This document shows, in pieces, positions 1-13,426 of a stretch of 64,000 nt of DNA. Under the pieces are notes generated by a model. The model did no database searches, was not told the origin of the DNA, and saw only the letters and a list, made by a program, of their open reading frames with translations. This DNA comes from Neurospora tetraspora. Lineage: Eukaryota > Ascomycota > Sordariomycetes > Sordariales > Sordariaceae. The DNA is taken from contig NW_026944385.1 of the NCBI RefSeq assembly GCF_033439725.1, positions 4,807,001 to 4,871,000 of the forward strand, given 5' to 3'. Positions within the stretch are counted from its first letter, which is position 1. Every line of letters starts with the position of its first letter. A program made the translations under genes and the position numbers.

Positions 1-3000
1 TCTTCCGAATCTTTTAATAATAAATTTGTTAAGATTTCTACTAAAAGGATTATTATTAAAGTTATTACGTTTATTAAATTTATTATAGTCTTTAATAGGA
101 AGGTTATAAATAATTTAGCCGCCCGTATAGAAGTATTGATAATTACTTATAATATTATTTGTATTCTTCCTATTTATTAACCTTTTATTTTCTTTTAGTA
201 ATTTATTACTTATTGGCCTATTTAATTTAGGTATTTGATTATTTAAATTAATATTCTTTAGGTCTTAGTTTTTTATAGTAGTAAAAGTAGTAGAAGTAAT
301 TAGGGACGAGGGTATTAATAAATATATTATTAGTGTGGTACCTTCGGTTATTCTATTTATAATTGTAACGAAAAATAAATTGATTGCGAGTACGGTATTA
401 TTATTTTTAAACTTATTAACCGGAAGAGATTTATATTAGCCGCCATTTATAAGGGTAAGGTGATGGAATATAATAATTTCTTACTTAATAAATTATACGC
501 TAAGTTTTTTGAGAAGGGTGTTTAGGTAGAGTAATTTATTCCTTAATGGCTTTAAATTTTGAATACGTTAATTATAGTGAATTTAAGAGATAGGAATACA
601 ATATATAATAGTAGAATAACTTTAAGAACTTTACTTTCGTTCTTTATTTTGAATTACTTCTAAATTTAGAGGGCGTTAAATAGCGTTAGAATTAAATTAA
701 AGTTGAAGAAATTTGTAAAAGGAAATTTATTTTCACTACGATTAATAGTATTTAAATAGGAGTTTTTATTAAGCTTTATAAGTTTTCGTTAGAAGTTTAT
801 ATGCGTATGGTAATTATTTATATAATATAGATAAGGGCCGTTAAAATGAACATAAATTTGTTTATTAGGGTGATTAAAGTGATAAATTCCGATATTAATG
901 ATACGGAGGAGATTAGCCCTCCTTAAAAAATTGTAATTATTATAGCTAGAGAATTAAAAAGTCTCTGGATTGAAGATGCCGTTGTAGGTTCTATTATTAC
1001 CTTCTTATTCGTGCCTATATTTCGCCCGTTTATTATAGAAGTATTGAAGAAGGTTCCAAAATAGTTTGGAATTATTTTAGAGGATAAGGCCTAAATTAAT
1101 TTATTTACCCTAACCCGAATAGTAATAGACCCAATAATAATATTATTTACAAAAGGTTTTTTTTTTATAAAGGAAGTTTGCGTAACTTAGTCCCTTATTA
1201 AAAATTCTAAAATTTACAACAATTTCGTTAAAATAAAGGAATTATATTTTATAGTAATTAAATTTATAAATATTAAAGTTATAGTTATTATTAAAGATAT
1301 TATTAAGGATAGCGCTATTAATACTTTAGTTATTTATAATTAGGTACAATAATCTTCCAGTAGTTTTTATGGTAAGGATAATTTCTTTAAGTTGGAATTT
1401 GAATATTACAGTAGCGATACCCTTAATAATGATATTAAAACTAATAAATTCGTATTTATCATTCCTAAAGGGGTTTAAATTTATAATATAGGTATTAATA
1501 AGTAGGTTACTATAGTAGAAATTATAATAAATTTAGTAAAAGCTTTTATTAGAGAAATGGAATTATTGTTTAGGCGCTTAGATTATACTAACGAGATTTG
1601 TTTTATACTAGAATAGAATAATTTTAATAATTAGAGGAAATTTCTTCTTACCCGGATTATTTCTTTAAATGATGAGATAGCACTAGTAATAAATTAGATT
1701 AAATTCGTTAAAAAGTTTAAATTAGTTAATAGGGATATTGTTCGCTCCGTAATTTTATTTACCTTTTTCGTTTTTATTAAATATAAAGGGTGTAAGAAGG
1801 TTATTATTTTATTAAATGTTAGAGTTAAATATAATATTATTTATAAAGTATTAGTTAATGAGCTCGGCTTTTAGAATATAATTATTAAGATTTTTAATAT
1901 TAATAGTAATAGAAGTAGGAAGGGATTTTTTAGTAAGATTTGTAAAAAAGTTTAGTTATTCGATAAGGGTAAAGAGATTTATTTTTTTATTATTAAATAA
2001 ACTTTATTATATTACGAAATTATTTAAGGGTTTCTTTTCTTCTAGGACGCTAATATTATATAAAATACGATAAGGAGGGAAGGAATTATACCGCTATTAT
2101 AATTAATAGGATAGTAATCCGCGTTATTCTAGTTATAAATTCCGAGGTTTTGAAAAATAAATTGGAAAGTAGGTAGTAAGTTTAATTCTTTTATAGTGGT
2201 TACAGCCTTTATAGATTTATTAAGATAGAGGGTTGTAAAAAGGGGTATTTTGGTAAGAGTAGAATCCTCCTAGTAGATAGAATTTAAAGAGAATGATAAG
2301 TAGATTATTGTATTGATGGATATTATTGCGGAGGAATTGTTAGAATTTTTATAGTAGGAATTATATAAATATTATTATTTATAAGAGGTTTAGATAATAA
2401 TTATACGAAGTAACGGGTTTGGTCCGTTTATTTTAAAAGAAGATGGTATTTAGGTTTATAATAATTATATAGAAGGAGGAAGTTTAGAAAAATTAGGGGA
2501 TAATTTAGATTGTATATTTATAAAAGTAGTTTTTATATTCTATTAAATAAGGTGTTGGGTGCAGAGGTTATTAATTTGGGAGTTTGCGAAGGTTTTGGCT
2601 ATACCGCCGCGGAAGGTTGCTATATTTAAAGGAAGATTAGAGGTATAGATTTATATTATATATAAAAGGGTAATTTGAAAGGTAAATTTAGTGGATAATA
2701 TTATTTCGGATGGTTTAAAGCCCGGAGGCGACTTTAATTAGAAGGTAAAAAAGTTGGAAGTAGTATAGGATTGGATTTTTTCCGCTTTGAAAAATTATGG
2801 TATTGAATAGGATTATTATATTATATTACGCTTTACAGAATTGATTGGGAGATCAACGCTAATAGAGGAATATTTTCAAATTATATTTAGGACGGTCTAG
2901 GATATTTTCCATGCGGGGGAGATTAAATTATTTATTTATATTTTCTATAATTAGGAATAAGTTTTCGTTTGGGATTTTATTGAATATGGGAAATTAGATT

Positions 3001-3263
3001 TAAATATTATTCTCCCTTAAGAAATGTGTATTATCTTATATTATGTTTGGTAAATGAAATTTATTCTTATCCTTAAAATATTTTATATTAAAGTGTACCA
3101 TTTATTAAAAGATTGAGTTAAAAAGGGGATCCTTGAAGAAAATTATATAGTATATTAAAATAATGAGTTTTTGGTTACGAAAAAAGATAGAGGTTTGTAC
3201 TGAATTAACGATATTTAATATATTCATAAAGTGATTTTGAAGGATATTAATCCGCTACCAGGT

Positions 3264-3382
3264 TATAACAGGGTGGGATGTACATGCCCAAACAGCCAAA
3301 CCTAACTATAAAAAATAGGACGATGTTCGCTTGCTAACGAATATCGGAAATATATACTATATAGGCATATTACCTTATAACA
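3264..3382. repeat. Left terminal direct repeat of the TRIM-like element
   Basis: 119-bp repeat matching 3710-3828, with differences that are mostly C/T and G/A transitions, as RIP would give. Confidence 0.75.
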
Positions 3383-3709
3383 CTACCTTCCCCTAAAAGA
3401 GGCTCTGTAAAAGCCGATACTAAAAACTGGTCAAGAGGCGATTACCGATTATAAAGTTCTATATAGTATTATCTGAAAGGTACGGCCTTGTTAGAGGGTA
3501 CACCTTTCCAACGGGGTTAATTAGGATATTCGGTCGCTACGGTCGCATTTGTCTTTCTATACGATTGTCTCCAAGGTTCTTACTCGCTCATTTTTGTTAA
3601 TGGGGGAACCTTAAATATGTTTGCCTCGAAGGGACGGAAACTACACGAAAAAACCCGCCCTCGAAATACTCTGACTGGGAATTGAACCTGCCGTATTAAA
3701 CGAATATAC

Positions 3710-3828
3710 TATAATAGGGTGGGATATATATACCTACACAACCAAACCTAACTATAAAAGATAGGACGATGTTCGCTTGCCAATGAACATCAGAAGTGCA
3801 TACTATATAGGTATGTTACCCTGTGATA
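3710..3828. repeat. Right terminal direct repeat of the TRIM-like element
   Basis: 119-bp partner of 3264-3382. It is less AT-shifted than the left copy. Confidence 0.75.
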
Positions 3829-6811
3829 CGGGTTGTAAAGAGTTTAATAAAACTTTTGGGGGTTATAAGATAGTATCCTTATTAGATTTTTTTTTTAGTT
3901 ATAATTAAATCCCTTTTGACGAAATAAGCTGAGACCTTATAATTTTTTTAATATTTATCGGTTATTTCCGGATGATTACTTTATTATAAAGAAGTATTAA
4001 TTCTATTACTTAATTATAAGAGCTATAGTCCAAATATTCTACGATTTGATTTTAGATGTTTACTAACTTTATTTTAATAATATTGATATTAAAGGATTTC
4101 GAAGTGATTATAGCGAAGAGTAGATTAGTATTAAAGGAATGCGAAAATATATGTTAGAGTATTTTATAAATATTAATAAAGTATTAGTTAACGTTAAATT
4201 AGTAGGATGGGTAATTATTGTGGTTAAGTCCTAGTAGTATTAGAAGGAAATTGTATTAGTAAGGTATTTCTATACATTTAATAGTTACATATTTATTATA
4301 AATAAAGTTATTAAAATTAATAAGTAGATTTATTATAAATATTAGTACAATTGTAAAGGAAAAGAGTTAGAGTAGGTTAGGGCCTTCTTTAGTATTATTA
4401 ATTACTATAGGATTTGGATTAAAGGCTTTAGTATTATTGTAATTCTTTTTTACACTTTAATAAAGAAGGGGGTTAAATAGTAATAGATTGAGAACAAATA
4501 GTTCGCTATACAATATTTATAGTTTTTAGTTATTATTATACTATTTTTAGTTATTATTATTTACGACGATAATAAGAATTATAATACAATTTATTTTATA
4601 GTTAACACTTTAATCGATAGATAGGGAGTAATTTTGGAATAGATTAGCCCCGACGGAAAAAGATATTTATATTACTATAAGAGTAGGATTTAGTTTGTAG
4701 TCAAAAAAAGATACAATACTATTAAAAGAGAATTTCGAAGATTATTTTATGCTTTAAAGCGATTAAGAAGGTATTTATTCGCGATTTATTTTGTTATTGA
4801 AAATAATGCTTAAGTTTTTATATATTAGTTTTATAGTATTGCTAGCATATTTTTGGGGCGCTATTAATATGGTAGATTACTTAGATTAAAATCTTTAATT
4901 TTATTATAAAGTATATCCTAGAGAATAAGAATATTGTAGTTAATAGCCTATTTTATAAACTTCTAAACCCCTTTAACCTCTACGAAAAAGAATACGAAGA
5001 AAACATTAATAATTTTATAAATACGTAAATTTGTTTTATTTTTATTATTAGTATAGACGAGCTTAGATTTAGTTTTATTAGTAATTAGGTTAAATAGTCG
5101 GAGGGGATTGTTAAATATTCTTTAATTTATAAGATTTTTTCCCGTTTAAAAGGAATTGTTATAAGACATTAATTTTATAATAATACTATTAAATTTATGG
5201 TTGAAAAACGAATCTTTTAATTACATTTAAATACTAAAATTCAATACTTTAAAAGGGTTATTAATATTCCGAAGGAAAGGTAGTTAATTATAATCCGCTA
5301 TTATAATAAGATTGGATATAGAGGTCGGGAAGGAATATATTAGCGTATTATTGAATATTATTATTTAAAAAAGTATATATTCCGAAGTAGAAGAATTAAT
5401 TTATTCTTGGCTAGTTTGCTAGAAATATAATTCTAAATAATTCGAAGATAGTTACTAGTAAATTTGATTAAGTGTTTAGTTTTTTAGGAAATAGATTTTA
5501 GATGTTTAGTATTTATTAGGAATTAATGGGAAGAGGATGCCTTTTTTTGAATTTTGAAATAATTTAACCGGTTACATTAAAATTACTTTATTATTAAACG
5601 TTACAATTTAAAAAATTAATGAGTTGTTTAAATTAATTTTCTTTTGGTAGGGATATTCAATAGTAATTTTAATTAATAGCGGTTTTGAATTTAAAGGGCA
5701 AATTAAGGAAATTTTAGAAATATTAAACTTTTAAGTACTTTATAGCCCCTTATATTTTTAGGGCGAATAGTGCGAATGAGTAGGGCTATACGATAATTAT
5801 TTCTTTATTAGCGAAGATAATAAATGGGAAAGGTATTAATTGGCGAAAATATTTATTTTACGTTTTATTTACTAATTATATAATAATTAAGGGGAGTTAC
5901 GGGTATATTCCTGTTTAGTTAATATATAAATATAATTTTATTACTTTTATTAAGTTTAACCTTCCTTCTTGGTACGTTGTAAATTAGAAAAAGGATAATT
6001 GTCAAATGATTAGGAAGGAATCGATCGCTACGGTAATTAAAATATATAAGGAGATTAAGAATTATTTTATATAAGTAGTTAAGAAAGTAATTATAACGAA
6101 GGAAGTTACTATTAATTAGTAGAATAAATATAATAAGAGGAAGATTAAGTTTGAGAATAGTTAAATTGAGATCGGTAATTTAATGTTAATTTACAATAGC
6201 GTTTACTAAATAGATATAAATATTATAAGGAAGTTAATTTATTATTGGAGAGGTCTTTATTAAATTTATAAAACTTTTTAAGGAGGGAATATGTATTATA
6301 TAGTAATTTTAGATAGGATATTAATTAATAAACCTGTTAGTACTTAGAGGATTAAAAAATTCGTAGTTAAAGACGGAATAATATTAATTGTAGATAAATT
6401 CCTACTTAGTGAGGAACGGATTTTTTTTGAAGATAGAGAAGGTAAAGGAGATTTTAAATTAGCTAATGAAGGATTAATATTAAAAGAATTATTAAAGAAA
6501 ATATTATACTTCCCAATTATAGTAAAGAACGAATAGGGTACTACTGGGGATAAGAGGGTAATAAAGTTTAGTATCTACTAGCGGAGGAAGGAAAAGGTAT
6601 TGAAGGATACCTAAATTGAAGGGATTTTATTTAAAGGTAAACCTTTAGGTATTTAGATTATAGTTTAGGATAAATGAATAAGAAATTTATATTTATGGAA
6701 ACTTTATTTATTATTAAGGAAGGGTTATTAAAGAAGGGTTTAAATAATAAATTGGACGAATAAACCTTAAGATATTTATTTTAAGGAAGGGTTGGAACGA
6801 TAAAGGGGAAT

Positions 6812-8299
6812 AATATATTAGTATCCGGATATAGCCCCCGGAGCGATAGACCTTCGGGTATTTAACCCCGTACCCGATTGAAAAATAATAATCGACCGAC
6901 CGACCGTTGAGTTTTTCTTACTTTTCTTTAATTATTTTTACTTTTTTAATTTTCTTTGTTGAATTGTTTTACTATTTTTATTATTTTTACTTTGAATTTT
7001 TTTTGTTTTTCGCGCTATTAGCTAAGGGAAGTCCCTATTAGTTCTGTAATATGAATTTCCCGATTTGCTCCAGCCCTAATATATTAACCTTTTGAGGATA
7101 TATATTTACGTAGAAGCGAATTTAGGCTATAAAATTGAAATATTAATGCCTTTTATTAATATTTGCCCCTTTTTTTTCGTATTTGTTTATTATTCTTTTT
7201 ATTATTTTTAACGAAAGTGGCCGATTGGTCTTTACTTATTTTCGAAGGGAAGATTAGAAATTATTATAGTATAGAGTAGATTTGTACGAAAGGAAGATAA
7301 TTTTTATATAATATTTTTTCTATTTTTTTCGTTCTTTCTTTACTTTACTTATTCGAAAACCGCCTCTTCTTTTTTAAATCTATTTTTTTTGGCTTTTGGT
7401 GAATGAGAAAAGGAAAAAGAAATTATTGTATGAATTGTATCCTACATGTTAATTTAGGAAATTATTTTTTGATTAGAGATTATAAGTTTTTGTCCGAAAT
7501 AGAGAATAAATAAAGTAGAATGAAGAAGGAATTAATAATGAGGAATAAATTTATTAATATATATTAAGAAGAATATTTTTACTTCTTACAATAATCTTTT
7601 ATTAAGAGCCGGTTATTTTATTTTAGGATGAATTTATTAGGAGGATTTAAATATAAATTCAAAGGGAAGTTTAATTTAGAGCATTTTCTCTTTTTTTTAA
7701 TATAGTATAAAGGGGTTATTAGGAATAGAGCGGTTTAATTAGAGAGGAGCGGATTAATTAGATTTTCCATTATAAGTTAAAGGTTGACGGGTAGAATAAT
7801 TGCTTCCCGGGAATAAAGGGACGAATTCTTTTCCCGAGAATCAAGGAAAGAAGATAAGTAATTTAAATTAAATATTATTTCGACCTATAAAATATATTTG
7901 AATTTCGCCCCGAATTAAAATTAACCTGTTGAATATATTCGTAACCCCTTTCTTCTAAAAGATTAACCTTTAAATCTACTCCTTACTAAAGTAAGAAGGT
8001 TTTAGGGGTAAAGTTTTACTTCCTCCTACTTCCTTTTTAGTAGTTAATAACTATAGTATAAGATTTTTATTCGAATATTCTAATAAGATTGTTACGATCC
8101 TTAGATCTACTCCCTTCTACAAATCTTTGTAGTGGGCTACTCCTCTTTAGTGGTGTGGTTTTGCTCCATTTTAGTATAGTATACGAAGTAGTTAATATAG
8201 TGCGAGAATATTATAGGCTAGCCCTATAACAATTATTTAGCGTTACGCCTTTATTATTTATATTGTAATATATTTTAAGTATAATATTATTAGTGATTT
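6812..8299. other. AT-rich repeat-derived DNA without assignable content
   Basis: This stretch lies between the gypsy integrase traces and the copia integrase traces. It probably holds the gypsy 3' LTR and the damaged 5' part of the copia element. I see no gene and no clear LTR pair here. Confidence 0.4.
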
Positions 8300-11200
8300 T
8301 AACCCCCTCGTCTATTGTCCCAGTATTTTTGAATAGAAATATTATAAGAAGGTTCGAAGATTAGAAGATTAAGTAACGTTGATAGTTTAATTTATTAGTA
8401 TTTAGTTTATCCCCGATATTTATTTTTATAATAAATACGTATTGGGCCGTTTAAAATAAATTCTTTACAAGAAATTAGCACGTAAGGGGAGTCGGCCCTT
8501 TAAATATATTTATATAGATATTTATAGCCCTTTTTATTTTAAGGGTCTATAAGGATAATAGTATTAGGTTATTATTATAATCAATTTTATGTAGTATATT
8601 TAGGTTTATGCTATTAAGATTAAGAATGAGATTTTTCGCGTAGTGGAGTAATAGTATAATGAATTCGATAAGTTAGAATATAGAATTTATTATATTTATT
8701 TTAATCGGGCTAGTGAAAATATTAGTAAACGATTTTAATTATAGTATACGAACTGTTTTATATAATTAATATATTCGATAATTAATTAGTACGAATAAAA
8801 TAGTATATTAGAGCGCTTTAATAGGATTTTGCAAGAGTGCTTCACTACCGTTTTAGAGGATAGCGGTTTTAACTGTTATTTATAGCCGATCCTTTTCTAA
8901 ACAATTATTTATTTAAAGAATAGGTATTTACATAAGGTTATTAATAAAATGCTATTTAAAATATAGAACGGCTATAAATTTAATCTATTATATTTAAAAT
9001 TTATTAGTACCCTTTATTATTATAAATTACCCGATGTAGACTTCTTAAGGAAGTTAATACTTATAGCCGGCCGAAGTAAGTTACTAGGTTACGAAGGTTT
9101 ATTAAATTATATTATTTTTATAAATAAAAATAAGGTTATTTTAATTAATAATAAAATTATTAATAAAATGTATATTCATATTTCGCTAAACCTTCTCCCG
9201 GAATTAGTAGTTAATTTACCTTCTTTTATTTACGCGCCAGAGTTTAATTTTTGTATTTCTTTTATAGATTTAAACGCTTCTTTTCCTAATTTATTTAATT
9301 TAGTATAGGGCTATTTAGGAATAAATTTAAATAAACCCCTCGTAAATTTCTCTTTAATACCCCTGAGGCCTCCTATATAAATAATATTTATATTTACCCC
9401 GCTACTACTTTTATTAGCGTTCTTACTATTAGTTTATTTATTTTTTATTTTTTTATTTAGAAAGGGTTTTAAATTTAGAGAAAATTCTATTAATATAGTT
9501 AGAGGGAAATTCTAATACGCTTACGCTATTGTTACCATTATTTTAATTATCTTTCTTTCTATTATTTTTGGACCGGTTATCTTAATTTCCATTTTGATTA
9601 TTTTAGCCGTCTTTATTAGAATTGTCCTTATTAGAGCCCTCTTTACTAGAACTATTTATATTAATATTTAATACTATTTATATCGGCGGCGACCTAGGTT
9701 TTTTCGACCCTAATTATTAATGTAGTATTATTAATCGTTACTTTAAATTATACCCCCCGGTTCCTACTATTTTCGAAAAATAATAATTAGTATTAAAAAA
9801 TATTAATAAGTATATTAATATCGATTTATTAGCCTTTATTACTCTTATTACCCTATTTGCCCCCGAATTTAAAAATTATTAAAAGGTTATAAAACGATTA
9901 GATTAATAATATTAGTAAGCTACTATATAAGTAGAATATTAATTATTCGTCGAGAACCAAATCTAAATTTTCGTCTTTAATAATATTAGCCGTCGGCTTT
10001 TAATTAGAAAGTAAGTTTATAAGTTTAAAATTAGTTTTAATAGTAAAGTCCTTTATTATAAGGTTTATTAGGTAATTTATAGCTTTAAATAGCGGGAAGG
10101 GATTAATTATAATAAAATATTCGCTTCGGTTATAAGATTTATAAATTATAAATTTATTTTCGCCTTCGCTGTTACTTTTAATTTAGAATTGGAATAAATA
10201 GACGTTTAAATTACTTTTTTCTATAATTTAATTAAGGAAGAAATCTACGTAGAATAACCTCTCAGTATTATTAATAGTAATAAAATTTTAATATATAAAT
10301 TAAATTAGGCTTTCCATAGTTTAAAATAGAATTTACGTATTTAATATAATATATTTACTACCTTCCTCTATAGCTTCGCTTCTATTCTACTACCTATTGA
10401 TAATGTTATTTTTTATAAAGGTACTACCTATATCGCTATTTATATCGACAATTTATTTATTACCGGCCTATTTAAATCCGACATTTAAACTTTAAAAAAT
10501 ACCCTTAGCGAACGATTTAAAATAATTAATATAAATCGATATTCGTATTATTTAAATATAGTTATAATCCGTAATAAGTTAAATTATACTTTTAAATTTA
10601 ATTAAAAGGCCTATTTCGAAAAAGTACTTAATAATTTCGGTATATTAAATTATAGTATTATCTTTACCCCTATAAATATTTATAAACATTTTAAGCCTAC
10701 CGACGATTTTAAAATTTCTAATACTAATAAATATTAGTACGTTAATACTATCGGTTCCTTTATATACGTAATATTCAATATACGTCCGAATATTATTTTC
10801 GTAATATCTTTTTATAGTTAATATTTCGCTAAATTAACTTTAAGTTATATATTAGCCGTAAAACGTATTTATAAATACCTTTGTAGTATTTTTACTTTTT
10901 ATTTTATTTATTGTAGCTTATCTTCTATTATTTTTATTAATTATTTAAATACCGATTAGGGCGGCGATACCTTTATTAAACAGATTATAAATAGTTATAT
11001 ATTTTATATTAGTAGTGTAGCTATTATTTAATAATTTAAACGTTAATAAATTATCGCCTTATTACTTTATAAAATAGAAGTTATAATATAAATATAAGTA
11101 GTTAAAGAGGCGATTTAATTTAGGAGATTACTATTAGATTTATTTTTTATAATTAATTTCATTATTATTATCCGTTATAATAATTAGGATACTATAATTC

Positions 11201-11420
11201 TAATGAAGAATTTATAATACTATTCCTATACGAAGTATATTAGTATTTAAGAAATATAGTATGGGGAAGCGTAAATTATTAGGAGTGTAAATTTCTAATA
11301 TATAATTATTAAAGAATAAGTTATTAATATTTTTATAAAGGTTCTATTTTAAAGTATCTTTAAATAGTACCGTTAGGCGTTAAGGTTATTAGAACCTTCT
11401 ACCCTATCATTACTATTAAA
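8300..11420 (+). mobile_element. Ty1/copia LTR retrotransposon fossil, RIP-mutated
   Basis: On the plus strand the traces run integrase (about 8.4-9.2 kb), reverse transcriptase (about 9.9-10.9 kb) and RNase H (about 10.9-11.4 kb). Integrase before reverse transcriptase is the Ty1/copia order, opposite to the gypsy fossil beside it. The RT traces include the YVDD-like catalytic block and the TRPD-like block typical of fungal copia elements. It is heavily AT-shifted and broken in very many places. LTR ends were not located, so both boundaries are approximate and the gag part may be missing or unreadable. Confidence 0.75.
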
Positions 11421-12346
11421 GACCTATTAATATTTTTGTAATATTTAACCAGTTATTTCCCCGTATATATATATTTACTAGACCTTCTATACCTGATAGT
11501 TAGTTACTATATTGCTATTTTATCTTTTATTACTTTTATATTAAGTTAATCTTTTAGTTATAAATCCTATTCCCCCTAGTTAGGTGTATATATATAAATC
11601 GACAGCTTAAGTCGCAATTTTCTAATTTCTACGAAATTCCCTAGTATAGGAAATTTTAAAAATCGATTTACGGCTATCTTAATACCTTTTAGCTTTCGTA
11701 CGGCCTTATAAGTATATTTATTTTGACTGTTATATTAAGACGAATCGATTGGTATTGCTTGTATAGTTTTACGACCTCTATATTAAAAGTTCTTGCATTT
11801 TTTATCTTTTATTTACTTTTTTATTTTCGTTTTTAAAATTTATTATACTTGTTATTATATTACCATCCTTATGTCAACCCTTACGGCGGCAATCCTTTTT
11901 CCTATTGGGTCTTATTAGTGCTGACTGTGTTGGGCGAGAGAGAAATACTTGTAAATAACCTTACTTTTGCCGTTTTCGGCCTTTTTCTACTTATTATTTT
12001 ATTATAGGGCAATCTATATTTGGATTGAAAGGGAGTATTGAAGTTATTACTAATTCTTGGTATTTTTGGTATAAGTGGATACGATCTATATATATTTACC
12101 CTATATATAAGTCGGACCTTGTCTTCCTTTTCCTTTTGCTCTTTCTCTCTCTTTAATTAATTAAGATATTTACTACTACATCCGTCGTCTTACGTGATCA
12201 CCTCCTCCGTATGGTTCAATAAGGTCCTGGCGCGATGTCCTTTGATTTGATTTATAACCAGCCGCTGGCTAGGTACCATCTATGTGCTACACTAATGTAT
12301 TTTCTACAAATGTCCAACGCTGGTCTCCATTAATATTCACGCTATA
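11421..12346. other. Repeat-derived DNA grading into normal composition, no gene
   Basis: The AT-rich block fades here. The part from about 12,180 has nearly normal base composition. No coding frame, RNA gene or clear repeat end is supported. Confidence 0.4.
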
Positions 12347-13294
12347 TAAATCTAATGCTGGTTTGTTTGTTAGTTCGGTACTCCTAGTCTTTTGGACGAG
12401 ATCTATCCCGAATTTTCCTAAACCTTATAAGGACGTATTAAAGTAATTAAAGAGTAAACCTCGGCACACCTACCCTAAACCTATATATACCCAAAAAATC
12501 CCTAGACTAGCTGTTATATAAACTATCGTATTTTAGCCGTATTCTTACGCGTTTTGAATGTCTATCACCTTAGTCATTTTGTTGATTGGGTTACCTAACT
12601 ATATAATTCCCTATAACTTATTCAAATTTGGTGATATTTTAATAGTATTTAGTATAAAATGCTATAGATTAACCGCTTTATTCGCTGCGCTAGTCATTAA
12701 ATTTAAAATTATTATTAAGGGACGAAAGTTTAAAGGATATTTTAATGGGCGCCTCTCCTTGCCGTACCTCCTCTTCCCATAAATTAATTAATTTAAGTAA
12801 GATTATATATGTTGAGGGTAGTTATAGGGGTGGGTATTGAGTGGTGTGTGTGCGACGTATAAATGTATTGTGTAAAAGGGGTGTAAATAACTATATTAAA
12901 AAAAGTATAAAAAATTTGATTAAGTTTTAGAGTTCGTTAGTGGTAATGTTAGCGTGTATTGAGAAGACGAAATTTAGTACGTAAAAATGAGCTTTACAAT
13001 ATTAAGTATTATCAACTGTACAGGGCCTACTCTTTTTAGAATTTGAGTGTATGTAGGTTTGGGGTAGGTGTGCCGAGGTTTACTCTAATTAAATACGGAT
13101 CGGAAATGCTTAGGTACGGATCCGCAAGGTATTAACAAGATTTAACATGTTATATTCAACATCGAAATTAGCACAGAGGTATTCAAAATGAATCAGGCTT
13201 TAATCATACAACGAAACACATGAATTATATGTAAAAACGCCTAAGGGAAGTTGACCCGAGGTCTCGAGCTAACAAACAAACCAGTATTGGACTG
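12347..13294 (+). mobile_element. MITE copy 1 (CAGTCC family), split by a second element
   Basis: Both ends match the two clean copies at 41,054 and 47,372. The left end is transition-damaged; the right end finishes CCAGTATTGGACTG followed by TA. Removing the nested element (12,452-13,085) and one copy of its 8-bp duplication leaves about 306 bp, close to the 256-277 bp of the other copies. Terminal inverted repeats of about 28 bp and a TA target site suggest a non-autonomous Tc1/mariner-type element; the superfamily is inferred from the ends only. Confidence 0.8.
12452..13085. mobile_element. Nested DNA transposon-like element with 39-bp TIRs and 8-bp TSD
   Basis: A 634-bp insertion inside MITE copy 1. 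Its ends are inverted repeats of about 39 bp beginning GAGTAAACCTCGGCACACC, differing at three positions that are all C/T transitions. It is flanked on both sides by the perfect 8-bp duplication TAATTAAA (12,444-12,451 and 13,086-13,093). An 8-bp duplication is typical of the hAT superfamily, but the terminal bases are not the usual hAT ones. The interior is AT-rich and has no convincing transposase; the only open frame (12,558-12,782, 74 codons) shows no recognisable domain. It is therefore a non-autonomous element. Confidence 0.8.
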
Positions 13295-13426
13295 TACGAC
13301 TGATAACCTATGCCAAATATCCCAGTCTCTCGCTAAACACAGAATTTGTACCCCTACGATCTCGCTTGAACCATATGTTTCATGCCCTCTCATCCCATTA
13401 GTCCTGGCTCCATTATCTTCCCCTAC

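Larger units (their letters stand above)
3264..3828. mobile_element. TRIM-like miniature LTR element nested in the gypsy fossil
   Basis: A 565-bp insertion with two 119-bp direct repeats at its ends (3264-3382 and 3710-3828) around a 327-bp interior without any coding potential. The terminal repeats themselves begin with TATAACAGGG and end with an approximate inverted copy, as LTRs do. The flanks carry a 5-bp target duplication, CAGGT on the left and CGGGT on the right, differing by one transition. The reading frame traces of the host gypsy reverse transcriptase resume directly after it, so the insertion boundaries are well supported. Size and layout fit a terminal-repeat retrotransposon in miniature. 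No clear primer-binding site or polypurine tract was found, so the orientation is open. Confidence 0.7.
1..6811 (+). mobile_element. Ty3/gypsy LTR retrotransposon fossil, RIP-mutated
   Basis: A strongly AT-rich stretch that still shows, in order on the plus strand, weak traces of an aspartic protease (about 1.8-2.15 kb), a reverse transcriptase (about 3.1-4.1 kb, interrupted by another insertion) and an integrase with a zinc-binding N-terminal part (about 5.2-6.0 kb). The order protease, RT, integrase is that of Ty3/gypsy elements. A short purine run near 6.8 kb looks like the polypurine tract before a 3' LTR. The 5' end lies at or beyond the window start. The element is broken in very many places, in the pattern expected of RIP, and cannot be active. 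Age cannot be read from the damage because RIP can act within a single sexual cycle. Confidence 0.75.

Noticed and set aside
3640-3709. tRNA gene on the minus strand
   Set aside because: Only a B-box-like word is present; no A box, anticodon arm or acceptor stem could be found.
12558-12782. 74-codon open frame inside the nested DNA element
   Set aside because: No domain, biased AT-rich composition, and the element looks non-autonomous; most likely chance.
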